DNA of 64,000 bases, taken from the NCBI RefSeq assembly GCF_900188105.1, contig NZ_FZNP01000002.1, positions 558,001-622,000 of the forward strand, given 5' to 3'. Both the position numbers and the translations under genes were made by a program. Numbering within the stretch: position 1 is the first letter of the stretch; every line of letters starts with the position of its first letter. Positions 34,226-43,050 of the stretch are shown piece by piece. This DNA is from Actinomadura mexicana. GTDB taxonomy: Bacteria; Actinomycetota; Actinomycetes; Streptosporangiales; Streptosporangiaceae. Below the pieces are notes generated by a model. That model was not told the origin of the DNA. It did no database searches and was given only the letters and a program-made list of their open reading frames with translations.

Positions 34226-34588
34226 ATGAGCGATGTGCAGCAGCGGGTCGAGCGCTACCTGGCCGTGTGGAACGAGACCGACCCGGCCGCGCGGCGTGCC
34301 GCGATCGACGAGCTGTGGACGGAGAGCCCGGTCTACGTCGACCCGCTCGGCGTGGCGGAGGGGCGCGACGCGATCGACGCGTTCGTCGGCGCCGCGCAGC
34401 AGCAGTTCCCCGGCCTGGTGTTCCGTGCGGCGGGGACGGTTGACGCCCACCACAACGTGGCCCGCTTCACCTGGGAGCTCGGCCCGGAGGGCGGGGAGGC
34501 GATCGTGGTCGGCTTCGACGTGGCGACGTTCGACGACGACGGCCGGTTCGACCGGGTGACCGGGTTCCTCGACAAGGTGCCGGCCTGA
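34226..34588 (+). CDS. NTF2-like (SnoaL) protein
   Basis: 120 aa: VERYLAVWNETDPAARRAAIDELWTESPVYVDPLG, then GRDAIDAFVGAAQQQFPG and a C-terminal sheet, typical NTF2 fold. Function unknown. GGGAG lies 7 nt before ATG 34226. It is divergent from ada-alkA and convergent with the SDR gene. Confidence 0.8.
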   Translation: MSDVQQRVERYLAVWNETDPAARRAAIDELWTESPVYVDPLGVAEGRDAIDAFVGAAQQQFPGLVFRAAGTVDAHHNVARFTWELGPEGGEAIVVGFDVATFDDDGRFDRVTGFLDKVPA

Positions 34589-34621
34589 CCCGGGCTGTGC
34601 CGGCCCGTACCGCCGGGGGGC

Positions 34622-34654
34622 GGCGTGCCGGACGCCCGTGACGTCCGGCACGCC
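34622..34654. terminator. Bidirectional terminator
   Basis: Perfect 12-bp arms GGCGTGCCGGAC and GTCCGGCACGCC with a 9-nt loop, between convergent genes ending at 34588 and 34659. Confidence 0.75.
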
Positions 34655-34658
34655 CCGT

Positions 34659-35414
34659 TCACAGTTGCCGCAGCGCTCCCCCGTCCACGGACCATTCGGC
34701 ACCGGTGACTTGGGTGGCCAACGGTGACAGCAGGAAAGTGATGACCCGTGCGACGTCCTGGGGCGTGCCCAGGCGTCCGGTGGGGAGCCGCCGTTCGTCC
34801 TGGACGAATCGCTGGATCGCCTCCTCCACCGGTAGGCCGTACTGGTCGGCCAACTGGTCGGCGAACCCTCCGGGCTCGTCCCACAGGCGCGTGCGGGTCG
34901 GGCCGGGCATGACGACATTGGAGCGGACCCCGCAGGGCCCGAACTCCCCCGCCAGCGTCTTGGACACCGACAGCAGCGCCGTCTTGGACGCCGCATAGTC
35001 GACCAGTGGCGTATCGGGAAAACGTGCGGCCTCGCTTGCGACGTGCACGACGCTCCCCGCCCCCTGGTCGATGAGTGCGGGCAGCGCGGCACGGGCCATG
35101 CGCACGGCCGCGTGCAGGTTCAGCTCGAACGTCGCGTGCCATTGGGCGTCGGTGACGTCGAGGAACCCGATCCGGGATTCCAGGGCGCCCGCGTTGTTGA
35201 CGAGGCCGTCCAGGCGTCCGTGCCGCTCCAGCGCGACGTCCACGACGTGCTGCGCGGCGTCGGGACGGGTGAGGTCGGCGGCCACGTCGACGGGGGAGCG
35301 CGCCACCCCGACGACCTGGGCGCCCTCGCGGGCCAGGAGTGCCGCGGTCGCCTCGCCGATCCCGGCTGACGCGCCGGTCACGATGTAGACCCTGCCTTCG
35401 AGTTCGAGATCCAT
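34659..35414 (-). CDS. Short-chain dehydrogenase/reductase
   Basis: 251 aa classical SDR: NAD(P) loop GASAGIG (14-20), NNAG (73-76), catalytic Ser127 and Tyr140-x3-Lys144 (YAASK), and a C-terminal VDGGALRQL. Substrate unknown. It lies 9 nt after an MFS exporter on the same strand, so the two form one unit. Confidence 0.92.
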   Translation of the reverse strand: MDLELEGRVYIVTGASAGIGEATAALLAREGAQVVGVARSPVDVAADLTRPDAAQHVVDVALERHGRLDGLVNNAGALESRIGFLDVTDAQWHATFELNLHAAVRMARAALPALIDQGAGSVVHVASEAARFPDTPLVDYAASKTALLSVSKTLAGEFGPCGVRSNVVMPGPTRTRLWDEPGGFADQLADQYGLPVEEAIQRFVQDERRLPTGRLGTPQDVARVITFLLSPLATQVTGAEWSVDGGALRQL

Positions 35415-35423
35415 GCCGGTCCC

Positions 35424-36812
35424 CTACCTGCGGCGCAGGAACGACCCGGCGAGGGCCGCGCCCGCGAGGACGATCGCGACGTTCACGGCCGTCGCCATGT
35501 GGACGCCGCCGAGGACGGACGCGTTCGCCGTGGCCACCGCGCTCATCACGGGGATGCCGAGGGTGATCGCGACCTGCTGCGTCATCGTGGCGAGACCGGT
35601 CGCGAGGCCCTGCTCGCGGTCCGGCAGCCCGGACGTCGCGATCCCCATGAACGCGACGATCGCGACGAGGTTCCCGAACCCCCCGATCGCGGTGGCGGCG
35701 AGCAGCAGCCCGAGGGCTCCGCGTGACTCCCCGAGGCCCAGCAGCGCGGCGGTGGCCACGGCCTGCAGGACGAGTCCGGACACCAGCGTGGCCGGGCCGC
35801 CGAGGCGCCGCATGACGCGGGGCGCGGCGACGCCTCCGGCGAACGTCCCGGCGCCGAGGACGCCGAGCGCCAGCCCGGTCGCCAGCGGCGAGAAGCCCAG
35901 GACCTTCTGGAGGTAGAGCGTCATCAGGAACACCAGCGACGTCTCCGTGGCAAACGCGACGAAACCGCCCACGTTTCCCCACGTGACGGTGCGCCGGGTG
36001 AGGACGTTCAGCGGCGCGAGCGGAGCCGGGGACCGCCGCTCGACCAGGATGAACGCGGTGAGCAGGACCGCGGCGGCGACCAGTGCGCCGAGCGCGGCGG
36101 GGGAGCCCCATCCGGTCGAGCCGGCGGACGTGATCCCGTAGACGAGGGCCAGGAGGCCGCCGGTCACGGTCACCGCGCCGGGAACGTCCAGCCTCGCCCT
36201 GTCCCGGGACCGGCTCTCCGCGACCACGGCGGGCGTGACCGCGAAGATCAGCACCGCCACCGGCACGTTGACCAGGAAGGCCCAGCGCCAGCTCAGCAGG
36301 TCGGTCAGCACCCCGCCGAGGACCGCGCCGACGGTGAACCCGGCCGACATCAGCGCGCCGCTGAGCCCGAGCGCCCGCGTCCGCAGCGCCCCCTCCGGAA
36401 AGGACGTGGTGAGCAGCGACAGGGCGGCCGGTGTGGCGATCGCCGTGGCCAGGCCCTGAAGGACGCGTCCGGTGAGCAGCATCGCCGGTGCGGTGGCCAG
36501 CCCGCCGACCAGCGAACCTACGGCCAGGAGCGCCATGCCCGCGAGCAGCATCCGGCGCCGTCCGAACAGGTCGGCCACGCGACCGAACAGCAACGTGAAT
36601 CCGGCGGCGGGGAGGGCGAACGCCGTGGCGATCCACTGGAGTTGGTCCAGTCCGAAGCCCAGCCCTCTGCCGACGATGGGCATCGCCACGTTCAGGATGG
36701 AGAAGTCGATGGCGAGCATGAACTGCGCGCCGAGCAGGAGGGTCAGAACGAGCTTGTGCCGTGACGACATCCGCTCTGGAGGAGCGGACACGGCGGTGGT
36801 GAGTGCGGTCAT
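35424..36812 (-). CDS. MFS drug exporter (DHA2-type)
   Basis: 462 aa with about 14 hydrophobic segments. LLFGRVADLFGRRRMLLAG is MFS motif A, and the helix-1 region AIDFSILNVAMPIVGRGLG resembles motif D1 of DHA2 transporters. The start at 36812 has GAGGG about 8 nt upstream; the longer open frame is not protein-like. It heads an operon with the SDR gene and is divergent from a lipoprotein. No regulator is adjacent. Confidence 0.88.
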   Translation of the reverse strand: MTALTTAVSAPPERMSSRHKLVLTLLLGAQFMLAIDFSILNVAMPIVGRGLGFGLDQLQWIATAFALPAAGFTLLFGRVADLFGRRRMLLAGMALLAVGSLVGGLATAPAMLLTGRVLQGLATAIATPAALSLLTTSFPEGALRTRALGLSGALMSAGFTVGAVLGGVLTDLLSWRWAFLVNVPVAVLIFAVTPAVVAESRSRDRARLDVPGAVTVTGGLLALVYGITSAGSTGWGSPAALGALVAAAVLLTAFILVERRSPAPLAPLNVLTRRTVTWGNVGGFVAFATETSLVFLMTLYLQKVLGFSPLATGLALGVLGAGTFAGGVAAPRVMRRLGGPATLVSGLVLQAVATAALLGLGESRGALGLLLAATAIGGFGNLVAIVAFMGIATSGLPDREQGLATGLATMTQQVAITLGIPVMSAVATANASVLGGVHMATAVNVAIVLAGAALAGSFLRRR

Positions 36813-36866
36813 GGCAGAGACCCTCGCTGCTCTGGACGCGCCTACCCAGTCCCCGCTCGTTCGTAC

Positions 36867-36900
36867 CACTCCCAGTAGCAGGCTCAGCGACCTGGGAGTG
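36867..36900. promoter_or_regulatory. CACTCCCAG-N16-CTGGGAGTG dyad
   Basis: Perfect 9-bp arms (36867-36875 and 36892-36900) in the divergent region upstream of the MFS-SDR unit. It is a candidate operator for an unlinked regulator. Confidence 0.5.
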
Positions 36901-36991
36901 AGAGCCAACTTGGCTCCCTGGCGTGACGGCCTTCCGGTGTCCGTCTCCTTAGGCTCAGCAGCGTTCAGCCAAACCGACCAGGAGGATTGCC

Positions 36992-37708
36992 GTGCGTGGC
37001 AAAGTTTTCGCCCTCGCCATAGCCGCAGTCAGCGTGACCTCACTCAGTGCATGCGACGTGGCATTCGCTTCCACCTACGAGGACGACGCCACGCTGAAGG
37101 GCAAAATCACCGCTGTGCGAATCGACCACATCGACTCCGGCAGTGTGACGCTTCACGGTGGCTCGTCCAAGACGTCCCTGCACCGCAAGGTCAAGCACCG
37201 CGGTGACAAGCCGGAGGGGCCCAGCTACCGGATCGAGAACGGTGTCCTGACGCTGCGCGGCTGCGGCTCCGACTGCTCGGTGAGCTACACGGTCGAGCTT
37301 CCGGCGGGCCTCCCCGTGTCCGGCGGCACCTCGAACGGCTCCATCACCCTGTCAAAGGTGGGCAAGGTGGACGTGTCCACCAATTCAGGCTCCGTCCGCC
37401 TGGACGGGGCCGCGGGGCCGATCAAGGTCAGGACGGACAACGGCGAGATCCGGGGGAGCGGCCTCAAGGGCGGCGTCGACGCCGAGACGGACAACGGCGA
37501 CGTCACCCTGACACCCGGTTCGCCGCAGGACGTCCGCGCGAAGACGGACAACGGCGAGGTCTCTGTCACCATGCCCGCAGGGCGCTACCGCGTGAGCACG
37601 CACACCGGCGACGGGGACCGGCGGCTCGGCATCCCGAACGACCCTTCCGCCAAGTACCGGCTCGACGTCAGCACCAGCAACGGCGACATCACCACCTGGG
37701 CGGCCTGA
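36992..37708 (+). CDS. DUF4097 lipoprotein
   Basis: 238 aa. The N-terminal signal ends in a lipobox LSAC with Cys21, so the protein is membrane-anchored outside the cell. The rest is a right-handed beta-solenoid DUF4097 domain with repeated TDNGEI/TDNGDV/TDNGEV/TSNGDI turns (about 110-238). Function unknown; such proteins are surface adhesin-like. An AGGAGG site precedes GTG 36992. Confidence 0.85.
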   Translation: MRGKVFALAIAAVSVTSLSACDVAFASTYEDDATLKGKITAVRIDHIDSGSVTLHGGSSKTSLHRKVKHRGDKPEGPSYRIENGVLTLRGCGSDCSVSYTVELPAGLPVSGGTSNGSITLSKVGKVDVSTNSGSVRLDGAAGPIKVRTDNGEIRGSGLKGGVDAETDNGDVTLTPGSPQDVRAKTDNGEVSVTMPAGRYRVSTHTGDGDRRLGIPNDPSAKYRLDVSTSNGDITTWAA

Positions 37709-37913
37709 CCCACCGGTCCTCAGGACCAGTGCGTTCAGGCGGGTGACGGCGTACTGCCGCATCCTCTCGTCGTCCAGGGAGTCGGGGACGTCGCGAGCCT
37801 GCTCGCACCTGGCGATGGCCTCGCCGGCCCGACCGAGGTCGTCGACCGCCTCCGCGGCACGGGCGGCGCGCCCGAACAGGCCGCGCGAGCCGGTCCCGGA
37901 TAGCCTCGGCTGC
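37709..37913. other. Intergenic, possible degenerate coding on minus strand
   Basis: Read leftwards, about 37725-37880 gives a helical, protein-like stretch (GLFGRAARAAEAVDDLGRAG...), but it has no ribosome site and runs into the antisense of the lipoprotein gene. It may be a gene remnant. TAGCCT (37901-37906) is the -10 of the next gene. Confidence 0.3.
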
Positions 37914-38771
37914 ATGGCGCGCAACGGCGAACTCGGCGAGTTCCTCAGGTCGCGGCGGGCGCGGCTGCGGCCCGCGGACGCCGGCCTGCCCTCGTACGGG
38001 ACGCGGCGGCGTGTACCCGGCCTGCGGCGCGAGGAGCTGGCACAACTCGCCGGGGTCAGCGTCGCGTACTACATCAGGCTGGAGCAGGGGACGGCCGACG
38101 GCGTGTCCACCGAGGTCCTGGACGCGATCTCGCGCGCGCTGCGGCTGGACGGCGACGAGCACGCCCACCTGCACCGGCTCGCCCACCCACCGCGCCGCGC
38201 GCCCGCCTCCGCGCCTCCGCGCCTGCGGGCCCCGCTGCAGCACCTGCTCGACTCGTTCACGCACGCGCCCGCGTACGTCGTGGGGCACTACACGAACGTG
38301 GTCGCCTGGAACCGGCTCACCGCCGCCGTCTTCGTCGACCTGGCGAACGTCCCGCCGGACGAGCGGACCTGGTCGCACCAGATCCACCTGAACCCCGACT
38401 ACAAGGCCCGGCTCGGCGACAACTGGCAGACGGTGGCCCGCCGCAACGCCGCCTACCTGCGCTTCCGTTCCGGTCAGGACCCGGACGACCCGCACCTGCG
38501 CGCGGTCATCGACTGCCTGCGGGAGCGGAGCCCGGAGTTCGGGCGCCTGTGGTCGGCGCACCATGTCACGGATCTGACGCACGGCGAGGCCCGCATCGAC
38601 CATCCCGAGGTGGGACGGCTCGTCCTTCCGTTCGAGACCCTGCACCTTCCCGGCGACCCCGACCTCAGCCGCCTCATGCTCTACGCGGCCGCACCGGGCT
38701 CGTCCTCAGAGGCGGCCCTGCACAAGCTGGCCGAGGCGTCCGCACACCTCTCCAGCGCCGACCTCGCCTGA
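37914..38771 (+). CDS. HTH regulator with MmyB-like ligand domain
   Basis: 285 aa. XRE HTH (about 8-85; RRRVPGLRREELAQLAGVSVAYYIRLEQG) and an MmyB-type PAS-like ligand domain (about 105-275; NVVAWNRLTAAVF, HPEVGRLVLPFETLHLPGDPDLSRLMLYAAAPGSSS). TAGCCT (37901-37906) ends 7 nt before the ATG, so it is probably leaderless. A second member of this family is at 40305. Target unknown. Confidence 0.9.
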   Translation: MARNGELGEFLRSRRARLRPADAGLPSYGTRRRVPGLRREELAQLAGVSVAYYIRLEQGTADGVSTEVLDAISRALRLDGDEHAHLHRLAHPPRRAPASAPPRLRAPLQHLLDSFTHAPAYVVGHYTNVVAWNRLTAAVFVDLANVPPDERTWSHQIHLNPDYKARLGDNWQTVARRNAAYLRFRSGQDPDDPHLRAVIDCLRERSPEFGRLWSAHHVTDLTHGEARIDHPEVGRLVLPFETLHLPGDPDLSRLMLYAAAPGSSSEAALHKLAEASAHLSSADLA

Positions 38772-38787
38772 CGCGGCCCGTACCGGC

Positions 38788-39132
38788 TCACTTGGCGGCC
38801 GCACGGAAGTGGGCGTCACGGTCGGCCGTCGCCAGGGCGGTGTTGAGCAGGGCGATCACCGCGAAGGCGACGGCCGACGTGGCGTGGCCGACACCGTGGA
38901 GGGCGAGCGCGCCCGCACCGAACACGGCCGCCTTCACCAGCAGGACGAGCGGCAGCGCGATCGCGAACCGGGCCCGCGGCGCGGCGAACAGGCCCCACAG
39001 GACGATCGCGGCAGCGGGTGCCCCGAGCCCGAGCACGACGTTGACCAGCACGTTCCCGCCCGTCGTGAAGCCCCACCAGGCGAGCGCGGCGATGGCGACG
39101 AGTTCCAGCAGGAAGGCGAGGCCCTCGTTCAT
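38788..39132 (-). CDS. DUF2568 (YrdB-like) membrane protein
   Basis: 114 aa with four hydrophobic helices (LLELVAIAALAWWGF; LVNVVLGLGAPAAAIVLWGLF; FAIALPLVLLVKAAVFGAGAL; AVAFAVIALLNTALA), a DUF2568 pattern of unknown function. The start at 39132 lacks a clear ribosome site. It is divergent from the methyltransferase gene with almost no gap. Confidence 0.8.
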   Translation of the reverse strand: MNEGLAFLLELVAIAALAWWGFTTGGNVLVNVVLGLGAPAAAIVLWGLFAAPRARFAIALPLVLLVKAAVFGAGALALHGVGHATSAVAFAVIALLNTALATADRDAHFRAAAK

Positions 39133-39140
39133 GGCATGAA

Positions 39141-40298
39141 ATGGCCCAGGTAGACGCACGCCGATACGGTACCTCCGTGGACGAGATCTCCTGGCGGGAG
39201 GACGGCCGGGACCATCGCGTCCGCTGGCGGTCGGAGAGCGGCGCGCCGCCGCCCCGCCGCATCGTGGTCGCCGACGACGAGACGCGCGCGGACGACGCCT
39301 ACCGCCTGGCGTGCGAGGGCACCGCGCTGCTGTGGCGCGGCGACTTCCAGAACGCGCGGCAGCTCCTCAAGGCCATGGCGCGCCGGATCGACCGCCCCCC
39401 ACGGCGGCGCAGGCACAAGCCCGAACCGGACCGCGCGCAGGCGTTCCACCTGTACCGGCAGGCACGCGCCCAGCGCGCGCGGACGCTCGGCATGCTGCTC
39501 ATACCGTTCGACCCCGGTCACGTGGTTCCGCTACGGCGAGCACCGGACGTCCAGGAAGCCTGTACGGAGGCCTACGGGACGGGCGACCAGCCCTACATCA
39601 CCTCACTGCGTGAACTGCTCGGCCTGATCGGCGCACACGAATGGCGTGAGAAGGGCGTCCCGATCCCTGCGCTGGGCAGCGACCGCATTCACCCGCACTA
39701 CGGCGTCTTCTCACCGATCAGGGGCGAATACGTAGACCTGGTGGGCGAGGCACCGCTTCCACCAACGAAAACGGCGTTCGACATAGGAACCGGTACCGGC
39801 GTCCTTGCAGCGGTGCTGGCTCGTCGTGGCATCGAGCACGTCGTCGCCACCGATCAGGACCCGCGTGCACTGGCGTGCGCCCAGGAGAACGTCGACCGTC
39901 TGGGGGTGCACGTCGAAGTCATGCAAGCCGACCTCTTCCCGGACGGACGCGCCGGTCTAGCGGTCTGCAACCCGCCCTGGGTTCCGGCCAAACCGAGCAC
40001 CCCCCTGGAACACGCCGTTTACGATCCGGGCAGCCGGATGCTGCGCGGTTTCCTGTCCGGCCTCGCCGACCACCTCGAACCGGGCGGGGAGGGCTGGCTG
40101 ATCCTGTCCGACCTGGCCGAACACCTGGGCCTCCGCACGCGGGACGAGCTCCTGGAGATGATCGCCTCGTCCGGTCTGCGGGTCGCGGGCAGGCTCGACA
40201 CCGCACCGCGCCACCCGCGCGCCGCCGATCCCGACGACCCCCTCCACGCGGCCCGCGCCGCCGAGACCACGTCCCTGTGGCGGCTCACCGCCGAATGA
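39141..40298 (+). CDS. Class I SAM-dependent methyltransferase (NPPW type)
   Basis: 385 aa. The N-terminal 190 residues are a basic domain of unknown role. The C-terminal SAM domain has motif I DIGTGTGVLAAVLA (about 215), an acidic D of motif II (ATDQDPRAL), and VCNPPWVP, the NPPY/NPPW signature of N-methyltransferases acting on glutamine or nucleic-acid amines (PrmC/RlmG-like). The start may be internal (GTG 39177). Confidence 0.82.
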   Translation: MAQVDARRYGTSVDEISWREDGRDHRVRWRSESGAPPPRRIVVADDETRADDAYRLACEGTALLWRGDFQNARQLLKAMARRIDRPPRRRRHKPEPDRAQAFHLYRQARAQRARTLGMLLIPFDPGHVVPLRRAPDVQEACTEAYGTGDQPYITSLRELLGLIGAHEWREKGVPIPALGSDRIHPHYGVFSPIRGEYVDLVGEAPLPPTKTAFDIGTGTGVLAAVLARRGIEHVVATDQDPRALACAQENVDRLGVHVEVMQADLFPDGRAGLAVCNPPWVPAKPSTPLEHAVYDPGSRMLRGFLSGLADHLEPGGEGWLILSDLAEHLGLRTRDELLEMIASSGLRVAGRLDTAPRHPRAADPDDPLHAARAAETTSLWRLTAE

Positions 40299-40304
40299 CC
40301 CCGT

Positions 40305-41153
40305 TCAGCGGTGGCTGCGGTGCGCGGTCTCAGGGCCGATGACGCGCAGCAGATCGAGGGACTCGATGCTGTCGGTCCCGGGCGGCGGCGTGAAGACGAA
40401 GAGCCGCTGGTCCTCGGCCGGCGTCAGCAGCGCCTCGGTGTCGAACTCGATAGGGCCGATCTCCGGGTGCACGACCTTCATCCGGCTGGTGCGCTCGACG
40501 GCGACCTCGTGCCGGTCCCAGACCCGGGTGAACTCGTCGCTGGCCGCGTGCAGCCGTTCGACCAGGGCGGACGCGGCCGCGTCGTTGCCCCGGCGCGCGA
40601 CGGCCGCGCGCAGCTGGGCGACGTGCCGGCGGCCGTGCGGCTCGTGCTCCTCCTCCGGGTACGCCTCCCGGACGAACGGGTCGGTGAACCACCGCCACAC
40701 GATGTTGCGGTCAGGCTCCTCCACCGTGCAGACACATCCGAACAGGGTTTCGGCCAGCGCGTTCTGCGCCAGCAGGTCGCCCAGGTCGCCGATGATCTGC
40801 GCCGGCGTCTCGTGCAGCCGGTCCAGCAGGTACAGCATGCTCGGCCGGACGTACTCGCCCGCGAGCGGCCCGGCGGGCGGCCGGTGGCCGGCGAGGACGT
40901 ACAGGTGGTCGCGCTCGTCGATCGTGAGCCGCAGCGCGCGGGCCAGCGCGCCGAGCAGCTGCGTGGACGGCTGCGGGCTGCGGGCCTGCTCAAGGCGCAT
41001 GTAGTAGTCCGCCGACATGCCGGCGAGCAGCGACACCTCCTCGCGGCGCAGCCCCGGCGTGCGGCGCCGGGGGCCCGCCGTCAGCCCGACCTCCTGCGGG
41101 CGGAGCCGCTCGCGGGAGCGGCGGAGGAAGTCGGCGAGCTGCTTGCGGTCCAT
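40305..41153 (-). CDS. HTH regulator with MmyB-like ligand domain
   Basis: 282 aa. HTH at about 8-75 (RRTPGLRREEVSLLAGMSADYYMRLEQARSPQPS) and an MmyB-type ligand domain to the C-terminus (FDTEALLTPAEDQRLFVFTPPPGTDS). ATG 41153 has GGAGG 7 nt upstream; ATG 41159 is too close to it. It is divergent from an alpha/beta hydrolase, which is its likely target. Confidence 0.9.
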   Translation of the reverse strand: MDRKQLADFLRRSRERLRPQEVGLTAGPRRRTPGLRREEVSLLAGMSADYYMRLEQARSPQPSTQLLGALARALRLTIDERDHLYVLAGHRPPAGPLAGEYVRPSMLYLLDRLHETPAQIIGDLGDLLAQNALAETLFGCVCTVEEPDRNIVWRWFTDPFVREAYPEEEHEPHGRRHVAQLRAAVARRGNDAAASALVERLHAASDEFTRVWDRHEVAVERTSRMKVVHPEIGPIEFDTEALLTPAEDQRLFVFTPPPGTDSIESLDLLRVIGPETAHRSHR

Positions 41154-41305
41154 CTCCATGCCTCCATGATTACGCCCCGTCCGGAATGTCCGTAGCTCTG
41201 AGACTGGGATCGGTTGTCCTAGCCAAAGCCGTCCGCTCCTCATCGCGGCCGGGCGCTGGCAGGGTCGACGGCGTCCAGGAAGAACATCGAGAAGGACGGC
41301 CCGTC

Positions 41306-42082
41306 ATGCCGAAGCTCACCATAGGAAACGCCACCGTCCCCTACCGCGTCGAGGGTTCGGGGCCCGCTCTCGTCCTCGTGCACGGCGTCGGACCCGGCTC
41401 GGGCATGTGGGACCAGCTGCTCGACCGGTTCACCGACCACCGCACCGTCGTCCTGCCCGACCTCTCCGGCAGCGACCCCGCCGAGGACGACGGCTCGCCG
41501 ATCACTATCGAGGCGCTCGGCGCGCAGGTCAACGCGGTGATCGAAGACGCGGGCGCGGGCCCGGCCGACGTGGTCGGGTTCTCGCTCGGCGCCCCGACCG
41601 CCGCGGCGGCCGCGGCGCTGCGGCCCGACCTCGTCCGGCGGCTGGTGCCCGTCGCGGGGCTGTCCCACTCGGGCGACGAGTACGTCCAGCAGCACATGAC
41701 CCTCTGGCTGGGTCTCGCCGGCGACCCGGAGAGCTTCGGGCGGTTCGCGACGGTCACCGCGTTCAGCCGCGCGTTCCTCAACCAGATCGGGCACGACGCG
41801 GTCGAGCAGCAGCACGCGTTCATGGTCCTGAACGACGACCGGCTGCGGCAGATCGACCTGGTCAGGCGGCTCGACATCCGGCCGCTGCTGCCCCGGATCG
41901 CGGCGCCCACCCTGGTCATCGGGGCGACCCGCGACCAGACGATCCCCGTGCAGAACCATCGGGAGCTGTTCGCGGGCATCGGCGGCAGCGAGTACGCCGA
42001 GCTCGACACCGGCCATGTGGCGATGGCCGAGCGGCCCGACGAGTTCGTCGAGCTCGTCCGGGACTTCTTCGAGCGTCCCTGA
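41306..42082 (+). CDS. Alpha/beta hydrolase
   Basis: 258 aa. Oxyanion loop HGVGPG (26-31), nucleophile Ser93 in GFSLG, and candidate acid and base in ATRDQTIP and TGHVAMAERP. Typical of hydrolases of esters or lactones; substrate unknown. AAGGA precedes the ATG. It is divergent from the MmyB-type regulator and followed by an SDR gene. Confidence 0.9.
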   Translation: MPKLTIGNATVPYRVEGSGPALVLVHGVGPGSGMWDQLLDRFTDHRTVVLPDLSGSDPAEDDGSPITIEALGAQVNAVIEDAGAGPADVVGFSLGAPTAAAAAALRPDLVRRLVPVAGLSHSGDEYVQQHMTLWLGLAGDPESFGRFATVTAFSRAFLNQIGHDAVEQQHAFMVLNDDRLRQIDLVRRLDIRPLLPRIAAPTLVIGATRDQTIPVQNHRELFAGIGGSEYAELDTGHVAMAERPDEFVELVRDFFERP

Positions 42083-42164
42083 CCGCCGCGCCGGGGGCCG
42101 CTCAGCCAGGTGCCGCGGATACCGGGCCGGGCGGACCCTGGTTACCGTGCATGCGCCGGGCACC

Positions 42165-42968
42165 ATGGGAGACATGCGTCCCATCGATCAGCAGACCATC
42201 CTCATCACGGGCGCGACCGACGGGCTCGGTCGCGCCCTGGCCGCCGAACTGGCCGCCGAAGGGGCCACGGTCCTCGTCCACGGGCGGAACGACCGGCGCG
42301 GCGAGGCGACCCTCCGGGAGATCGGCGGCAGGGCGTCCTGGTACCGCGCCGACCTGTCCTCGCTGGCCGAGGTCCGCGCGCTCGCCGAGGCCGTCCGTGC
42401 CGACCATCCGCGCCTGGACGTCCTCGTCAACAACGCGGGCATCGGCATCGAAGTCGACGGCCCCCGGCAGGAGAGCGCGGACGGCCACGAGCTGACGTTC
42501 CAGGTGAACTACCTGTCCGGTTACCTGCTCACCCGCCTGCTCCTCCCCACCCTGATCGCCTCCGCGCCCGCCCGGATCGTCAACGTGAGCAGCCTCGGCC
42601 AGCACCCCATCGACTTCGACGACGTGATGATCACCCGCGGGTACACCGGGATGCGGGCGTACTACCAGAGCAAGCTCGCCCAGATCCTGTTCACCTTCGA
42701 CCTCGCCGCCGAACTGGCCGGGACGGGCGTCACCGCGAACGCTCTGCACCCGGCCACCTACATGCCGACCAAGATAGTGGTCACGCCGATCAGCACCATG
42801 GAAGAGGGCGTCCGCGCGACCCACCGCCTCATCGCCGACCCCGCCCTGGACACCGTGTCCGGCCGCTTCTTCGACGGGCTCCAGGAAGCGCGCGCCGACG
42901 CCCAGGCCTACGACGCCGACGCCCGCGCCCGGTTGAAGGCCCTCTCGGACGAGCTCACGTCCCCCTGA
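42165..42968 (+). CDS. Short-chain dehydrogenase/reductase
   Basis: 267 aa extended-type SDR resembling retinol/protochlorophyllide reductases: GATDGLG (16-22), NNAG (89-92), Ser142/143 and Tyr166-x3-Lys170. ATG 42165 or 42174 may be the start. Its TGA stop (42966-42968) is also the first three bases of a tandem repeat array. Confidence 0.9.
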   Translation: MGDMRPIDQQTILITGATDGLGRALAAELAAEGATVLVHGRNDRRGEATLREIGGRASWYRADLSSLAEVRALAEAVRADHPRLDVLVNNAGIGIEVDGPRQESADGHELTFQVNYLSGYLLTRLLLPTLIASAPARIVNVSSLGQHPIDFDDVMITRGYTGMRAYYQSKLAQILFTFDLAAELAGTGVTANALHPATYMPTKIVVTPISTMEEGVRATHRLIADPALDTVSGRFFDGLQEARADAQAYDADARARLKALSDELTSP

Positions 42969-43050
42969 ACCAGCACGGTCTCTGAACCAGCACGGTCTCT
43001 GAACCAGCACGGTCTCTGAACCAGCACGGTCTCTGAACCAGCACGGTCTC
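42966..43050. repeat. Five perfect 17-bp tandem repeats
   Basis: Unit TGAACCAGCACGGTCTC at 42966, 42983, 43000, 43017 and 43034, with no mismatch. The array occupies the whole space between two convergent genes: its first three bases are the SDR stop codon and its last two belong to the stop codon of the gene on the other strand (43049-43051). It has no strong hairpin and no spacers. Confidence 0.95.

Noticed and set aside
37725..37880. Minus-strand helical ORF as a real gene
   Set aside because: No start signal, and the frame merges into antisense of the DUF4097 gene; at most a remnant.
42966..43050. The 17-bp repeats as a CRISPR array
   Set aside because: Repeats are head-to-tail without spacers, too short, and no cas genes are present.
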